NCBI RefSeq assembly: GCF_010729485.1
Contig: NZ_AP022609.1
Coordinates: 2,666,001 to 2,730,000, forward strand
DNA length: 64,000 nt
DNA from: Mycolicibacter hiberniae
Lineage (GTDB): Bacteria; Actinomycetota; Actinomycetes; Mycobacteriales; Mycobacteriaceae
Direction of reading: 5' to 3'
Shown here in pieces: positions 54,958 through 64,000 of this stretch (position 1 is the stretch's first letter; every line of letters starts with the position of its first letter). A program made the translations under genes and the position numbers. The notes below the pieces were generated by a model that saw nothing but the letters and a program-made list of their open reading frames with translations, was not told the DNA's origin and did not search any database.

Positions 54958-56729
54958 CGGGCCCGGGTGCCGCACCGGCCGTCGAGCTCGACGGCCTGGC
55001 GATCGGTTACCGCCGGCGGCGCCGATCGGTGACGGTGGCGGCCGGGCTGACCGCACGCGCGCGCCGCGGTGAGCTGACCGTGCTGATCGGACCCAACGGC
55101 GCGGGAAAGTCCACCCTGATCCGCACGCTGGCGGGTTTGCAGCCGGCCCTGGGCGGACGTGTCCTGCTGGACGGCGCCGAGCTGACCGCGCTGCCCCGCG
55201 ACGAGCTGGCCCGCCGGGTGGCGGTGGTGCTGACCGGGCGGGTTGATCCCGGTCTGTTGGCGGCGCGGGAACTGGTCGGACTCGGCCGCATTCCGCATCT
55301 GGGCCTGGGCGCCCGGCTGCGCCCGGCCGACGAGGAGATCGTCGACTGGGCGCTGGCGGCGACCGGCGCGCAGCATCTGGCGGCACGACCGGCCGCCGAA
55401 CTGTCCGACGGCGAATGCCAGCGCGTCCTGACCGCACGGGCGCTCGCCCAACAGCCAGGTCTGCTGATCCTCGACGAGCCGACCGCATTTCTGGATGTGT
55501 CGTCGCGGGCCGCACTGTTCGGCCTGCTGCGTGAGCTGGCCCGCGAGCAGCGGATGGCGGTGGTGCTCAGCACCCACGACCTGGAGTTGGCGCTGCGGGT
55601 GGCCGACCGGGTGTGGCTGATGGATCCGGCGGGCACCTGCGTGGACACCGTCGGCGAGGAGCTGATGTTGTCCGGGCGCATCGGGGAGATGTTCGGCAAC
55701 GACACGTTGCGTTTCGACCCGGGCAGCGGGATGTTCGAGCTCGATACCCGTGCCGGCGACCGCCGCGTGCGCACCGCGCGAGTCGACGCCGCCGAACCAC
55801 TGCGTTCGGCCCTGCACCGGGTGCTGGCCCGGGAGGGCTACGGCCCCCCGGGCAACCCCGACGACCCCGCTGAGATCGTGCTCACGGCAACCGAATCCCG
55901 CGCCATCACGGTGCGCACCGCCAACGGAAATCGCGACGCCGCACTGCCGGACCTGGCGCAGCTGCTGCGTACCCTGCCCACGGCTGCCCACCGCTGCGCA
56001 CCGCCGGATCGCACCGTCGCGGCCCTGGCTGAATTGGCCTCCTTCGGAACATATTTCACGCTTTCGCCCGCCGGCGCGGCGGCGGACTGGCGGCCGGTGG
56101 CGGAGCTCTATACCGACCCGGAGCTGCTTTCCGGCGTGATCGCCCGGGTGCGGGAACGCATCGGGGCGTCGGAATTTCGGGTGGCAGCGTCCACCTTCTA
56201 CCTTGGGTACGCCGCCCGGTTGTGGTCCATCGGGCTGGGCGCCGTAGCCGAACACGCGCTGCTGGTCGACCTTGATCCCGGCCGACTCCGGTACGCCGAA
56301 TGCGGCGGCACCATCGGACTGCACCTGCCGGCGCCGTTGGCTTGGCAAAGCTCCGCGGAGGCCGCCGGCCCGCTGTGGGCGCTGCTGGGTGAGCAGATCC
56401 TGTCGGGGCACCTGCAACCGCTGGCAGCCGCGGTGCGCCGGCTCGGCCCGATCTCCGAGCGGCTCCTGCTCGGCAACGCCGCCGCCGCGGCGCTGAGCGC
56501 CGCGCACGCCCTGCACCGGCACCACGGCGGCAATCTGACCGACCAGCTGGGCTGGAAGCTGGCGCGGCACCTGGTCGACGACGAACGTCTTGCCGGGACA
56601 CTGCGTTTCGACGGCCCCGGAACCGGCTACCGGCGCACCGGCTGCTGCTTGTTCTACCGCACGCCCGGTGGCGGCCTGTGTCACGACTGCGCGCTGAGCC
56701 ACCGCCCGGCGACTCGTCCGCAACGCTGA
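54954..56729 (+). CDS. ABC transporter ATPase fused to FhuF-type [2Fe-2S] reductase domain
   Basis: A 591-residue fusion. Residues 10-265 form a BtuD/FecE-type ATPase: Walker A GPNGAGKS (46-53), the variant signature LSDGE (150-154) and Walker B LLILDEP (170-176), with STHDLE as switch. The C-terminal half (about 280-591) ends in GCCLFYRTPGGGLCHDC. Cys564, Cys565, Cys576 and Cys579 make the C-C-x10-C-x2-C cluster of FhuF ferric-siderophore reductases. Domains usually encoded separately are thus joined, letting import and reduction be coupled. Substrate could be a ferric siderophore, or perhaps a Co(III) corrinoid; this is inference. Between the domains there is an uncharacterised segment (about 265-400). 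Confidence 0.9.
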   Translation: MTGPGAAPAVELDGLAIGYRRRRRSVTVAAGLTARARRGELTVLIGPNGAGKSTLIRTLAGLQPALGGRVLLDGAELTALPRDELARRVAVVLTGRVDPGLLAARELVGLGRIPHLGLGARLRPADEEIVDWALAATGAQHLAARPAAELSDGECQRVLTARALAQQPGLLILDEPTAFLDVSSRAALFGLLRELAREQRMAVVLSTHDLELALRVADRVWLMDPAGTCVDTVGEELMLSGRIGEMFGNDTLRFDPGSGMFELDTRAGDRRVRTARVDAAEPLRSALHRVLAREGYGPPGNPDDPAEIVLTATESRAITVRTANGNRDAALPDLAQLLRTLPTAAHRCAPPDRTVAALAELASFGTYFTLSPAGAAADWRPVAELYTDPELLSGVIARVRERIGASEFRVAASTFYLGYAARLWSIGLGAVAEHALLVDLDPGRLRYAECGGTIGLHLPAPLAWQSSAEAAGPLWALLGEQILSGHLQPLAAAVRRLGPISERLLLGNAAAAALSAAHALHRHHGGNLTDQLGWKLARHLVDDERLAGTLRFDGPGTGYRRTGCCLFYRTPGGGLCHDCALSHRPATRPQR

Positions 56730-56775
56730 GGCAGTCAGCCACAACACCCATCGGCAGCGCCCCACGACGAGCGCC

Positions 56776-58380
56776 TCAGGGTGCCTGCGTCTGCTGCTCC
56801 TTCATCCAGGTTCCGGGGGTCATCGGGGTGATCACGCCGCCGCTCAAGGCATTACCGGTCAATGCGGTCAACCCGCCCGGTACCGGGCCCGGCGAAGCGT
56901 CGTCCTCGGAATCCTCCAGATCCATGTATTCGTATCCGCGGCCGAGCATGTCGAGCTTCGCGCGCCGGCGCCGGCGCGCTTTGGCCGGCACCTCCGCCGC
57001 AGCGGCGGGGGCCGCAACCTCGCCGGTGTCGGGCTCCGGGGCTCGGCGCCGCCGCGCGCTGGTGCCGGCCCCCCGGCTGGCCTGCTGGCGCAGACCGGCC
57101 ACCAGGTACATCGCGGACAGGCCGTCCACCGGGGATAACGGCGGGGCCGGCGGCGGCCCGGGCGGCGGGGGCGCCGGCGGGACCGGAGCAGGGGCCGACG
57201 CGGGCGCGGGCGCGGACACCGGTGCGGAAGCCGGCGGGGTCGGGGCCACCGTGAGACCGGCGAACGGCGGCGCGGGCGGCGCCACGGGGACCGCAACGCC
57301 GGGCACAGCCGCCAGGCCGGACAGCCCGGCCAGCCCGGCCAACGGTGCCGCGGCCAGCGGCGCGAGCATGGTGGTCAGCATCGGCAGCATCACCGGGATC
57401 AGCACCACCGCCTGCTCCAGCAGCGTCTTGAGCAGGGCGATCACATCGGTGATGATGGTGCCGACCGCCTCGACGGCGGTGAACAGCAGGGTCATGGCGA
57501 TGGTGGTGGGATTTCCCGAGGCGAAGGCCGCGGCGATATCGGCGGCGATGAACGCGAAGGTCTGCGACAGATAGGCGGCGAACGAGCCGATGTCCATCGG
57601 GTAGCCGATCGCGAACGCGATGTTGTAGGGACTCAGAAAGCTCAGTGGATTGCCGAGGATGGGCAGCCACGGATTGAAGCCGCCGAACATCGACTGCAGG
57701 AACGGGTTGGCGGCCAGCTCATTGATCATCGGCTGGAGCACGTTGTTGTAGAACTCCGTATAGCCGATGTTCTGCAGCCACTCCATGATCTCGTTCTGCC
57801 GATCCGGCGGCAGCTGCGACGGGTCGGCCTCGGCGGATCCGGCCTTGGTGATCTGCGGCGCGGCGGGGGTCTGCGGGCTCGACGCCACCGCTGCCCCGGC
57901 CACGGCCTGGTAAGTGGCCATCACGGTGGCGGCCTGCAGCCACATCCGGCCGTAGTCGGCCTCGTTGAGCGCGATCGGGATGGTGTTGACACCGAAGAAG
58001 TTGGTGGCCACCAGCGCCGCGTGGGTGGCGTGGTTGGCCGCGAGCTCGGCCAGCGTCGGCATGGCGGCCAGCGCGGCACCGTAGGCGCTTGCCGCGGCCT
58101 GGTGCGCGGCAGCGCTGACGGCGCTGTCGAAACCGGCCTGCAGCAGCCACGCCAGGTAGGGAACGTTCGCCGCCACGTACGCCTCGGCGCTCGGTCCCTG
58201 CCACGCACCGGCCTGCACCTCGGCGAGCAGCACCGTCAACGCGTCGGCGACAGCGCCGTATTCGGCGCTCAACGCACTCCACGCCGACGCCGACGCCAAC
58301 AGTGGACCCGCACCGGGACCTGCCGACAGCAAGGTGGAATGGACTTCAGGAGGAGACGCGATCCAAATCGGCGCAGTCAC
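56776..58380 (-). CDS. PPE-family protein, PPE2-like
   Basis: A 534-residue PPE protein. The PPE domain fills residues 1-180 with SPPEVH at 9-13 and the WQG turn at residue 60. Hydrophobic stretches follow (about 270-360), then a Pro/Ala-rich region (residues 360-430) and a basic segment [10 protein letters not shown] at 467-476 with an acidic tail. PPE2 of M. tuberculosis has the same type of basic segment, reported as a nuclear localisation signal. In that genome PPE2 lies behind a cobalamin riboswitch and before cobQ1-cobU. The riboswitch is preserved here. Start is GTG. No PE partner lies next to it. A role in cobalt or corrinoid transport has been proposed but is unproven. Confidence 0.88.
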   Translation of the reverse strand: MTAPIWIASPPEVHSTLLSAGPGAGPLLASASAWSALSAEYGAVADALTVLLAEVQAGAWQGPSAEAYVAANVPYLAWLLQAGFDSAVSAAAHQAAASAYGAALAAMPTLAELAANHATHAALVATNFFGVNTIPIALNEADYGRMWLQAATVMATYQAVAGAAVASSPQTPAAPQITKAGSAEADPSQLPPDRQNEIMEWLQNIGYTEFYNNVLQPMINELAANPFLQSMFGGFNPWLPILGNPLSFLSPYNIAFAIGYPMDIGSFAAYLSQTFAFIAADIAAAFASGNPTTIAMTLLFTAVEAVGTIITDVIALLKTLLEQAVVLIPVMLPMLTTMLAPLAAAPLAGLAGLSGLAAVPGVAVPVAPPAPPFAGLTVAPTPPASAPVSAPAPASAPAPVPPAPPPPGPPPAPPLSPVDGLSAMYLVAGLRQQASRGAGTSARRRRAPEPDTGEVAAPAAAAEVPAKARRRRRAKLDMLGRGYEYMDLEDSEDDASPGPVPGGLTALTGNALSGGVITPMTPGTWMKEQQTQAP

Positions 58381-58397
58381 GTTGGCCAGCTCTCTCG

Positions 58398-58536
58398 GGT
58401 TGCCCGCCCGGAATAGCAGGATGCAACGACGAGTGGGTCTGGCTCTCGGGTGAGTGACTCCCCGATCACAGTGGCGGGACCGCTCCGGATTCGCACCGGA
58501 TTCCTACCTCGTCATCGCCTGACCGGTGCATTGTCG
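58398..58536 (-). promoter_or_regulatory. Cobalamin riboswitch upstream of PPE2-like gene
   Basis: On the minus strand, GGAATCCGGTGCGAATCCGG (58504-58485) is followed by AGCGGTCCC and the B12-box core GCCACTG (58475-58469), then GGGGAGTCACTC and AGAGCCAGAC. These are the conserved parts of the adenosylcobalamin aptamer. Outer ends are approximate. Adenosylcobalamin would be expected to lower expression of the PPE gene starting at 58380. Confidence 0.93.
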
Positions 58537-58541
58537 CACGC
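58507..58541 (-). promoter_or_regulatory. 35-bp promoter/leader element, second copy, overlapping riboswitch start
   Basis: 29 of 35 bases equal the element at 52681-52715 in reverse orientation. The TGCGACAAT within it could be an extended -10. The downstream part (GGTCAGGCGATGACGAGG) belongs to the first helices of the cobalamin aptamer. Confidence 0.6.
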
Positions 58542-58750
58542 CGACGGGCCCGGCCAAAGCCAAACATGACTCCCCGCGCCCCTGGGCACCCGTCCGCGTC
58601 GTGTGATCAATCGGCTCGAATCGATCGTGACTCGCACGCCGGTGGCGTCTTGCTGTGCGTGCGGAGTTCGCGGCCGTCGGGGGTTGGGCCCCGATCGGCG
58701 ACGCTTGCGGCCTGTCCCGGCCCGCCGGGGCACCGGGTAATCTGCCGACC

Positions 58751-60427
58751 GTGTCCGACCCGGTGAACACCCCCACGATCTGCCTGAACATGATCGTACG
58801 AGACGAAGCCCACATCATTGAGGAGGTGCTGAGCGCCACCGCGCCCTACATCAACGCGTGGGTGATCGTCGACACCGGCTCGCAGGACGGAACCCAGCAG
58901 GTGATCCGCGAGCACATGGCAGCCCTGGGCATCCCCGGCGAGCTCTACGAACGGCCCTGGCGTAACTTCGGGCACAACCGCACCGAGGCACTGAGCCTGG
59001 CGCAGGGTCGCTGCGACTACATCTTGGTGATCGACGCCGACGACACGATTGTGGGCACACCCGATTTCACCGGCCTGGACGCCGACATCTACGAGATCCG
59101 TATCCGGCAGGAAGCCGTCAGGGGCTGGCGCCCGCAGCTGTTCCGCGATGGGCTGCCGGTGCGCTACGTCGGCGTGGTCCACGAGTACGTCGAATGCGAT
59201 GAAGACCACGTCACCACCCGCTTCTACGGCGACTTCGCCATCGAATCACGGCGCCTGGGCGCCCGTAACCTGGATCCACAGAAGTATGCCCGCGACCGGG
59301 ATCTCCTCATGGCCGAGGTCGAACGCAATCCCGAGGACGCGAGGTCGGTCTTTTATCTGGCGCAGAGCTGCTTCGATCTGGAGGATTACGCCGCCGCAGT
59401 CCCCTGGTACGAACGGCGGGCTCAAATGGGGGGCTACGACGAAGAGGTCTACTTCTCGCTGTACCGCAAAGCCGGCGCAATGGAGGTACTCGGCGAACCG
59501 TGGCCGGAAGTGCAGGCCGCCTACCTACGGGCCTGGGAGTTTCGGCCGACCCGTGCCGAACCGCTGTATTGCATCGCGTTCGCCTACCGCTCCGCGGGGC
59601 GCTACCAGCTCGGTCACCTGTTCGCCAGACAAGCCGAGGAAATCCCGATGCCCGACGACGACCTTTGGGTCGATGCGGGGGTCTACAACTTCCGCGCGAC
59701 CGACGAGCGCGCGGTGTGCGCGTCGTGGCTCGGCAACCACGACGAAGCCTTCATGCTGTGCCGGGGCCTGGTGGCGCGCACCGCGGTCCCCGACGACGAA
59801 CGGCAACGCATCGCTTCCAACCGCGATTATTCGGTTCCTGCCATGCTCGACGCAGCGTCGCACTATCCCGAAGCGGTGGTGCACAACCTGGTTGCCGGGC
59901 AGCCCGACGCTGAGGTGACGCTCACCCTGCGCACCGGGCCTGACCGAGCCGGCACCGAGCAGACCCTGAACTCGTTCCTGCACTGCTGCCTCGACGTGCC
60001 ACGCGTCGGACGCTTCGTGGCGATCGACACCGGGCTGACAGCGCAAGATCGGGCGCTGCTGGCCCAGCGGTACCCGTTTTTGGCGTTCGCCGATCCGGGC
60101 ACGGCGGCCATCGACGCGATCGGTGGTCGCTATTGGTTGCGGCTGGACGCGGGCTGGCGGTTCTTCGCTCCGGATAACCTCATCGCCCGCCTCACCGGCG
60201 CACTGCAGGCCGAACCACACGTGTTCCAGGTCGGCGTCAACTTCACCGACGCGGTAAAGCTGACCGGCACCTGCGCCCCAGAGGACACGGTGCGCCGCAG
60301 CCCCGATGCGGGCCGCTACGTGCTGACCGACAGGGCTGCCACCGGCCCGGCGATGTTCGACACCACGCGACTGGATCACGTGGGCGGCACCGCCACTCTC
60401 GACGAAGTCCTCTGCGTCCTTCAGTGA
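58751..60427 (+). CDS. Family 2 glycosyltransferase with TPR-like region
   Basis: A 558-residue protein with an N-terminal GT2-type domain: ICLNMIVRDEAHIIEEVL (SunS/HSV-type start), VDTGSQDGTQ, and the metal-binding DAD in VIDADDTI (Asp95-Asp97). A central TPR-like helical section (about residues 190-330: ARSVFYLAQSCFDLEDYAAAVPWYERR described by its start and end) follows. The final 170 residues form a separate module with WRFFAPDNLIARL and similar. It resembles bacterial tetratricopeptide-linked glycosyltransferases; acceptor is unknown. The GTG at 58751 is taken as start because the GT domain begins 8 codons later. It converges with icd2. Confidence 0.82.
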   Translation: MSDPVNTPTICLNMIVRDEAHIIEEVLSATAPYINAWVIVDTGSQDGTQQVIREHMAALGIPGELYERPWRNFGHNRTEALSLAQGRCDYILVIDADDTIVGTPDFTGLDADIYEIRIRQEAVRGWRPQLFRDGLPVRYVGVVHEYVECDEDHVTTRFYGDFAIESRRLGARNLDPQKYARDRDLLMAEVERNPEDARSVFYLAQSCFDLEDYAAAVPWYERRAQMGGYDEEVYFSLYRKAGAMEVLGEPWPEVQAAYLRAWEFRPTRAEPLYCIAFAYRSAGRYQLGHLFARQAEEIPMPDDDLWVDAGVYNFRATDERAVCASWLGNHDEAFMLCRGLVARTAVPDDERQRIASNRDYSVPAMLDAASHYPEAVVHNLVAGQPDAEVTLTLRTGPDRAGTEQTLNSFLHCCLDVPRVGRFVAIDTGLTAQDRALLAQRYPFLAFADPGTAAIDAIGGRYWLRLDAGWRFFAPDNLIARLTGALQAEPHVFQVGVNFTDAVKLTGTCAPEDTVRRSPDAGRYVLTDRAATGPAMFDTTRLDHVGGTATLDEVLCVLQ

Positions 60428-60451
60428 GCCGACCGGCCGCCCGCCGCCACG

Positions 60452-62686
60452 TCAGTCCTTGACGTCGATCGCAGCGTTGAGTGTCGGGCTGGGCCGCATC
60501 ACCGCCGAGGTCAGCGCGTGATCGGGTGCGTAGTACCCGCCGATGTCCACCGGCTTGCCCTGCACCACGTTCAGCTCGTTGAGGATGGCGTCCTCGTTCT
60601 TGTCCAGCGCGTTCGCCAATGCGGCGAAGTGCTCGGCCAGTTCGGCGTCCTCGGTCTGGGCGGCCAGCTCCTCGGCCCAGTACTTGGCCAGGTAGAACTG
60701 GCTGCCGCGGTTGTCGAGCTCGCCGGTCTTGCGCGACGGGGATTTGTTGGCGTCCAGCAGCTTGCCGATCGCCGCGTCCAGGGTGACGCCCAGGATCTTG
60801 GCCGCCGAGTTTCCGGTTTTGGCACCCAGGTCGTCGAAACTGGCCGCCAAGGCGAGGAATTCACCAAGCGAGTCCCAGCGCAGGTGGTTCTCCTCCACCA
60901 GCTGCTTGACGTGCTTGGGCGCCGAACCGCCCGCGCCGGTCTCGTACATGCCACCACCGGCCATCAGCGGAACGATCGACAGCATCTTGGCGCTGGTGCC
61001 CAGCTCCAGGATCGGGAACAGGTCGGTGAGGTAGTCGCGCAGGATGTTGCCGGTGACGGCGATGGTGTCCTGGCCGCGGATCAGCCGTTCGAGGGTGTAA
61101 CGCATGGCCCACACCTGCGGCATGATCTGGATCTCCAGACCTTCGGTGTCGTGGTCTGCCAGGTAGGCCTTGACCTTCTTGCGCAGTTCGGCCTCGTGCG
61201 GACGCTCGGTGTCCAGCCAGAACACCGCCGTCATGCCCGAGGCCCGCGCCCGCTGAACGGCCAGTTTCACCCAGTCGCGGATGGCGGCGTCGGTGACGGT
61301 GCACAGCCGCCAGATGTCGCCGGCCTCCACCTTCTGACTCAGCAGCACCTCGCCGGTGGCGAGGTCCACGATGTCGGCGACACCGTCCTCGGGCACCTCG
61401 AAGGTCTTGTCGTGGCTGCCGTACTCCTCGGCCTTCTGCGCCATCAGACCGACGTTGGGCACGGTGCCCATGGTGGCGGGGTCGAACTGGCCGTGGGTCT
61501 TGCAGAAGTTGATCAACTCCTGGTAGATCCGCGCGAAGGTCGACTCGGGGTTGACCGCCTTGGTGTCCTTCTGCCGCCCGTCGGCGCCGTACATCTTGCC
61601 GCCGGCCCGGATCATCGCCGGCATCGAGGCGTCGACGATCACGTCCGAGGGCGAATGGAAGTTGGTGATGCCGTTGGCCGAGTCGACCATCGCCAGTTCG
61701 GGCCGGTGCTCGTGGCAGGCGTGCAGATCTTCGATGACCTCCTCACGCTTGGAGGCCGGCAGCGTCTCGATCTTGTTGTAGAGGTCGACCAAACCGTTGT
61801 TGACGTTGACACCCAGGTCGTCGAAGAGCTGCTGGTGTTTGGCGAAGGCGTCCTTGTAGAACACCTTGATGGCGTGGCCGAACACGATGGGGTGGCTGAT
61901 CTTCATCATGGTGGCCTTGACGTGCAGGGAGAACATCACGCCGGTTTTGCGGGCGTCCTCCATCTGCTCCTCGTAGAACTCCCGCAGCGCGCGCACGCTC
62001 ATGAACATCGAGTCGATGACCGTGCCGTCGAGCAGCGACACCTTTTCCTTGAGCACAATTGTCTTGCCGCTCTTGGTTTTCAGTTCCATCTTGACGTCGC
62101 GGTCACGGTCCAGTGTCATCGACTTCTCACCGTGGTAGAAGTCGCCGTGGCGCATGGTGGCGACATGGGTGCGCGACGCCTGTGACCACTCCCCCATGCT
62201 GTGCGGGTGCTTGCGCGCGTACTCCTTGACCGCTTTGGGCGCACGGCGGTCGGAGTTGCCTTCCCGCAGAACCGGGTTCACCGCACTGCCCAGGCACCTG
62301 GCGTAGCGGTTGCGGACGTCGCGTTCACGGTCGGTCTTGGGGTCTTCGGGGAAGTCCGGCAGCGCGTAACCCTTGCCCCGCAGCTCCTTGATCGCGGCGA
62401 TCAGCTGTGGCACCGACGCGCTGATATTCGGCAGTTTGATGATGGTGGTGTCCGGCAGCAGGGTGCGGCGCCCCAGTTCGGCCAAGTTGTCCGGGACCCG
62501 CTGCTCCTCGGTCAACTCGTCGGGGAACTCCGCGAGGATGCGGGCCGCCAGCGAGATGTCGCTGGGCTTCACGTCGATGCCCGCGGGGCCGGTGAAGGCC
62601 TGCACGATCGGCAGGAACGAGTAGGTCGCAAGCAGCGGCGCCTCGTCGGTCAACGTGTAGAAGATGGTCGGCTGGTCGGCGCACAT
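60452..62686 (-). CDS. icd2: Monomeric NADP-dependent isocitrate dehydrogenase
   Basis: A 744-residue monomeric-type isocitrate dehydrogenase (Icd2/IDH-II), which oxidatively decarboxylates isocitrate to 2-oxoglutarate with NADP. The N-terminal [21 protein letters not shown], the substrate region [51 protein letters not shown] and [21 protein letters not shown] are typical. Length equals the family's about 740. Start: ATG giving [11 protein letters not shown]. The gene is divergent from the SAM riboswitch/metC, 143 bp from the aptamer. In M. tuberculosis, icd2 lies elsewhere and icd1 sits next to metC. Confidence 0.95.
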   Translation of the reverse strand: MCADQPTIFYTLTDEAPLLATYSFLPIVQAFTGPAGIDVKPSDISLAARILAEFPDELTEEQRVPDNLAELGRRTLLPDTTIIKLPNISASVPQLIAAIKELRGKGYALPDFPEDPKTDRERDVRNRYARCLGSAVNPVLREGNSDRRAPKAVKEYARKHPHSMGEWSQASRTHVATMRHGDFYHGEKSMTLDRDRDVKMELKTKSGKTIVLKEKVSLLDGTVIDSMFMSVRALREFYEEQMEDARKTGVMFSLHVKATMMKISHPIVFGHAIKVFYKDAFAKHQQLFDDLGVNVNNGLVDLYNKIETLPASKREEVIEDLHACHEHRPELAMVDSANGITNFHSPSDVIVDASMPAMIRAGGKMYGADGRQKDTKAVNPESTFARIYQELINFCKTHGQFDPATMGTVPNVGLMAQKAEEYGSHDKTFEVPEDGVADIVDLATGEVLLSQKVEAGDIWRLCTVTDAAIRDWVKLAVQRARASGMTAVFWLDTERPHEAELRKKVKAYLADHDTEGLEIQIMPQVWAMRYTLERLIRGQDTIAVTGNILRDYLTDLFPILELGTSAKMLSIVPLMAGGGMYETGAGGSAPKHVKQLVEENHLRWDSLGEFLALAASFDDLGAKTGNSAAKILGVTLDAAIGKLLDANKSPSRKTGELDNRGSQFYLAKYWAEELAAQTEDAELAEHFAALANALDKNEDAILNELNVVQGKPVDIGGYYAPDHALTSAVMRPSPTLNAAIDVKD

Positions 62687-62829
62687 GGCTGTTCTCCCGG
62701 CGTCAGGTTCGTGGCGAACGATCGTGTGCCGCGTTGTACACGGCGGCACCCAGTATCGCGTACCTCTTCGGCGCGCACGCCGCCGGTGAGTAACTGGCGA
62801 CAGCTCCGGGGGATGCGATAAGATCCGTG

Positions 62830-62956
62830 GCGGTCATGAGTGCCAGCGCGAAGCCCCGGCTTGCTGGCCGGCAACCCTCCAACCGCGGTGGGGTGCCCCG
62901 GGTGATGACCGGGTTGAGTAGCCACCGTCGGCTACGCGGCAAGCGCGGGTCCGCCA
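62830..62956 (+). promoter_or_regulatory. SAM-IV riboswitch
   Basis: The leader carries the SAM-IV pattern: GGTCATGAGTGCCAGCG at its beginning, GGCCGGCAACCCTCC, GGTGGGGTGCCCCGGG, and closing GATGACC (GGTCAT at 62832-62837 pairs with ATGACC at 62905-62910). A second hairpin GTAGCC...GGCTAC (62918-62923/62930-62935) and the trailing GCGGGTCCGCC follow. This class is found upstream of sulfur and methionine genes in actinobacteria. It would sense S-adenosylmethionine and control metC. Confidence 0.93.
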
Positions 62957-62988
62957 CAACGGGCCCCCCGAGTAGACAGGGGAACCTG

Positions 62989-64000
<1,012 letters not shown>

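Noticed and set aside
53899-55515. 538-codon minus-strand frame opposite the ABC permease/ATPase
   Set aside because: Low-complexity Arg/His/Gln sequence, and the plus-strand ABC motifs are unambiguous.
60518-62185. 555-codon plus-strand frame opposite icd2
   Set aside because: Antisense shadow of a well-defined enzyme; Val/Gly/His/Leu-rich with no motif.

Overview
The window is GC-rich, densely packed actinobacterial DNA and almost certainly comes from a mycobacterium. The evidence is a PPE-family protein, two PE-PPE-domain hydrolases, an F420/Ddn-type protein, a SAM-IV riboswitch, and a gene order that follows the M. tuberculosis Rv3296-Rv3340 block: lhr, nei2, glpD2, lpdA, amiA1, deoD, pmmB, upp, add/deoA/cdd, sdhCDAB, sigJ, dacB1, sugI, nagA, trpS and finally metC. 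Gene names rest on recognised motifs and this order; no database search was run. The species is not determined.

Layout. 1-6 kb: 3' part of lhr, nei2, a Gly/Pro-repeat lipoprotein and an RluA-type pseudouridine synthase. 6-8.6 kb: two related secreted proteins of unknown function around an AT-richer spacer. 8.7-20.2 kb: glycerol-3-phosphate dehydrogenase, LpdA, an M20 amidohydrolase, purine nucleoside phosphorylase, two tandem GT39-like membrane glycosyltransferases, phosphomannomutase and uracil phosphoribosyltransferase. 20.2-23 kb: tandem PE-PPE-domain hydrolases, the second frameshifted. 23.3-28.3 kb: a Rv3311-like protein, an LGFP lipoprotein, then add-deoA-cdd (nucleoside salvage). 28.5-32 kb: sdhCDAB. 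33-34.6 kb: a carboxymuconolactone-decarboxylase gene behind an ECF41-type promoter, next to sigJ. 34.7-43.5 kb: SMP-30-like protein, dacB1, sugI-nagA, YihY, trpS, and a TetR/enoyl-CoA-hydratase pair with its operator.

43.5-58.5 kb is the most distinctive part. It holds a thiocyanate-hydrolase-like operon with a fused beta-alpha subunit, cobC-cobD, cobQ, a BtuFCD/FecBCD-like ABC transporter whose ATPase carries a C-terminal FhuF-type [2Fe-2S] domain, and a PPE2-like gene behind a cobalamin riboswitch. The transporter sits in opposite orientation between the PPE gene and cobQ. It begins with a 35-bp promoter/leader segment that is 29/35 identical to the one that opens the riboswitch leader. 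Corrinoid synthesis, a probable metal-chelate importer and a metalloenzyme therefore cluster here.

58.7-64 kb: a GT2-TPR protein, monomeric isocitrate dehydrogenase, then a SAM-IV riboswitch followed by a 14-codon leader peptide ending in four cysteines, and metC running off the window. This is a possible two-input (SAM plus cysteine) control region.
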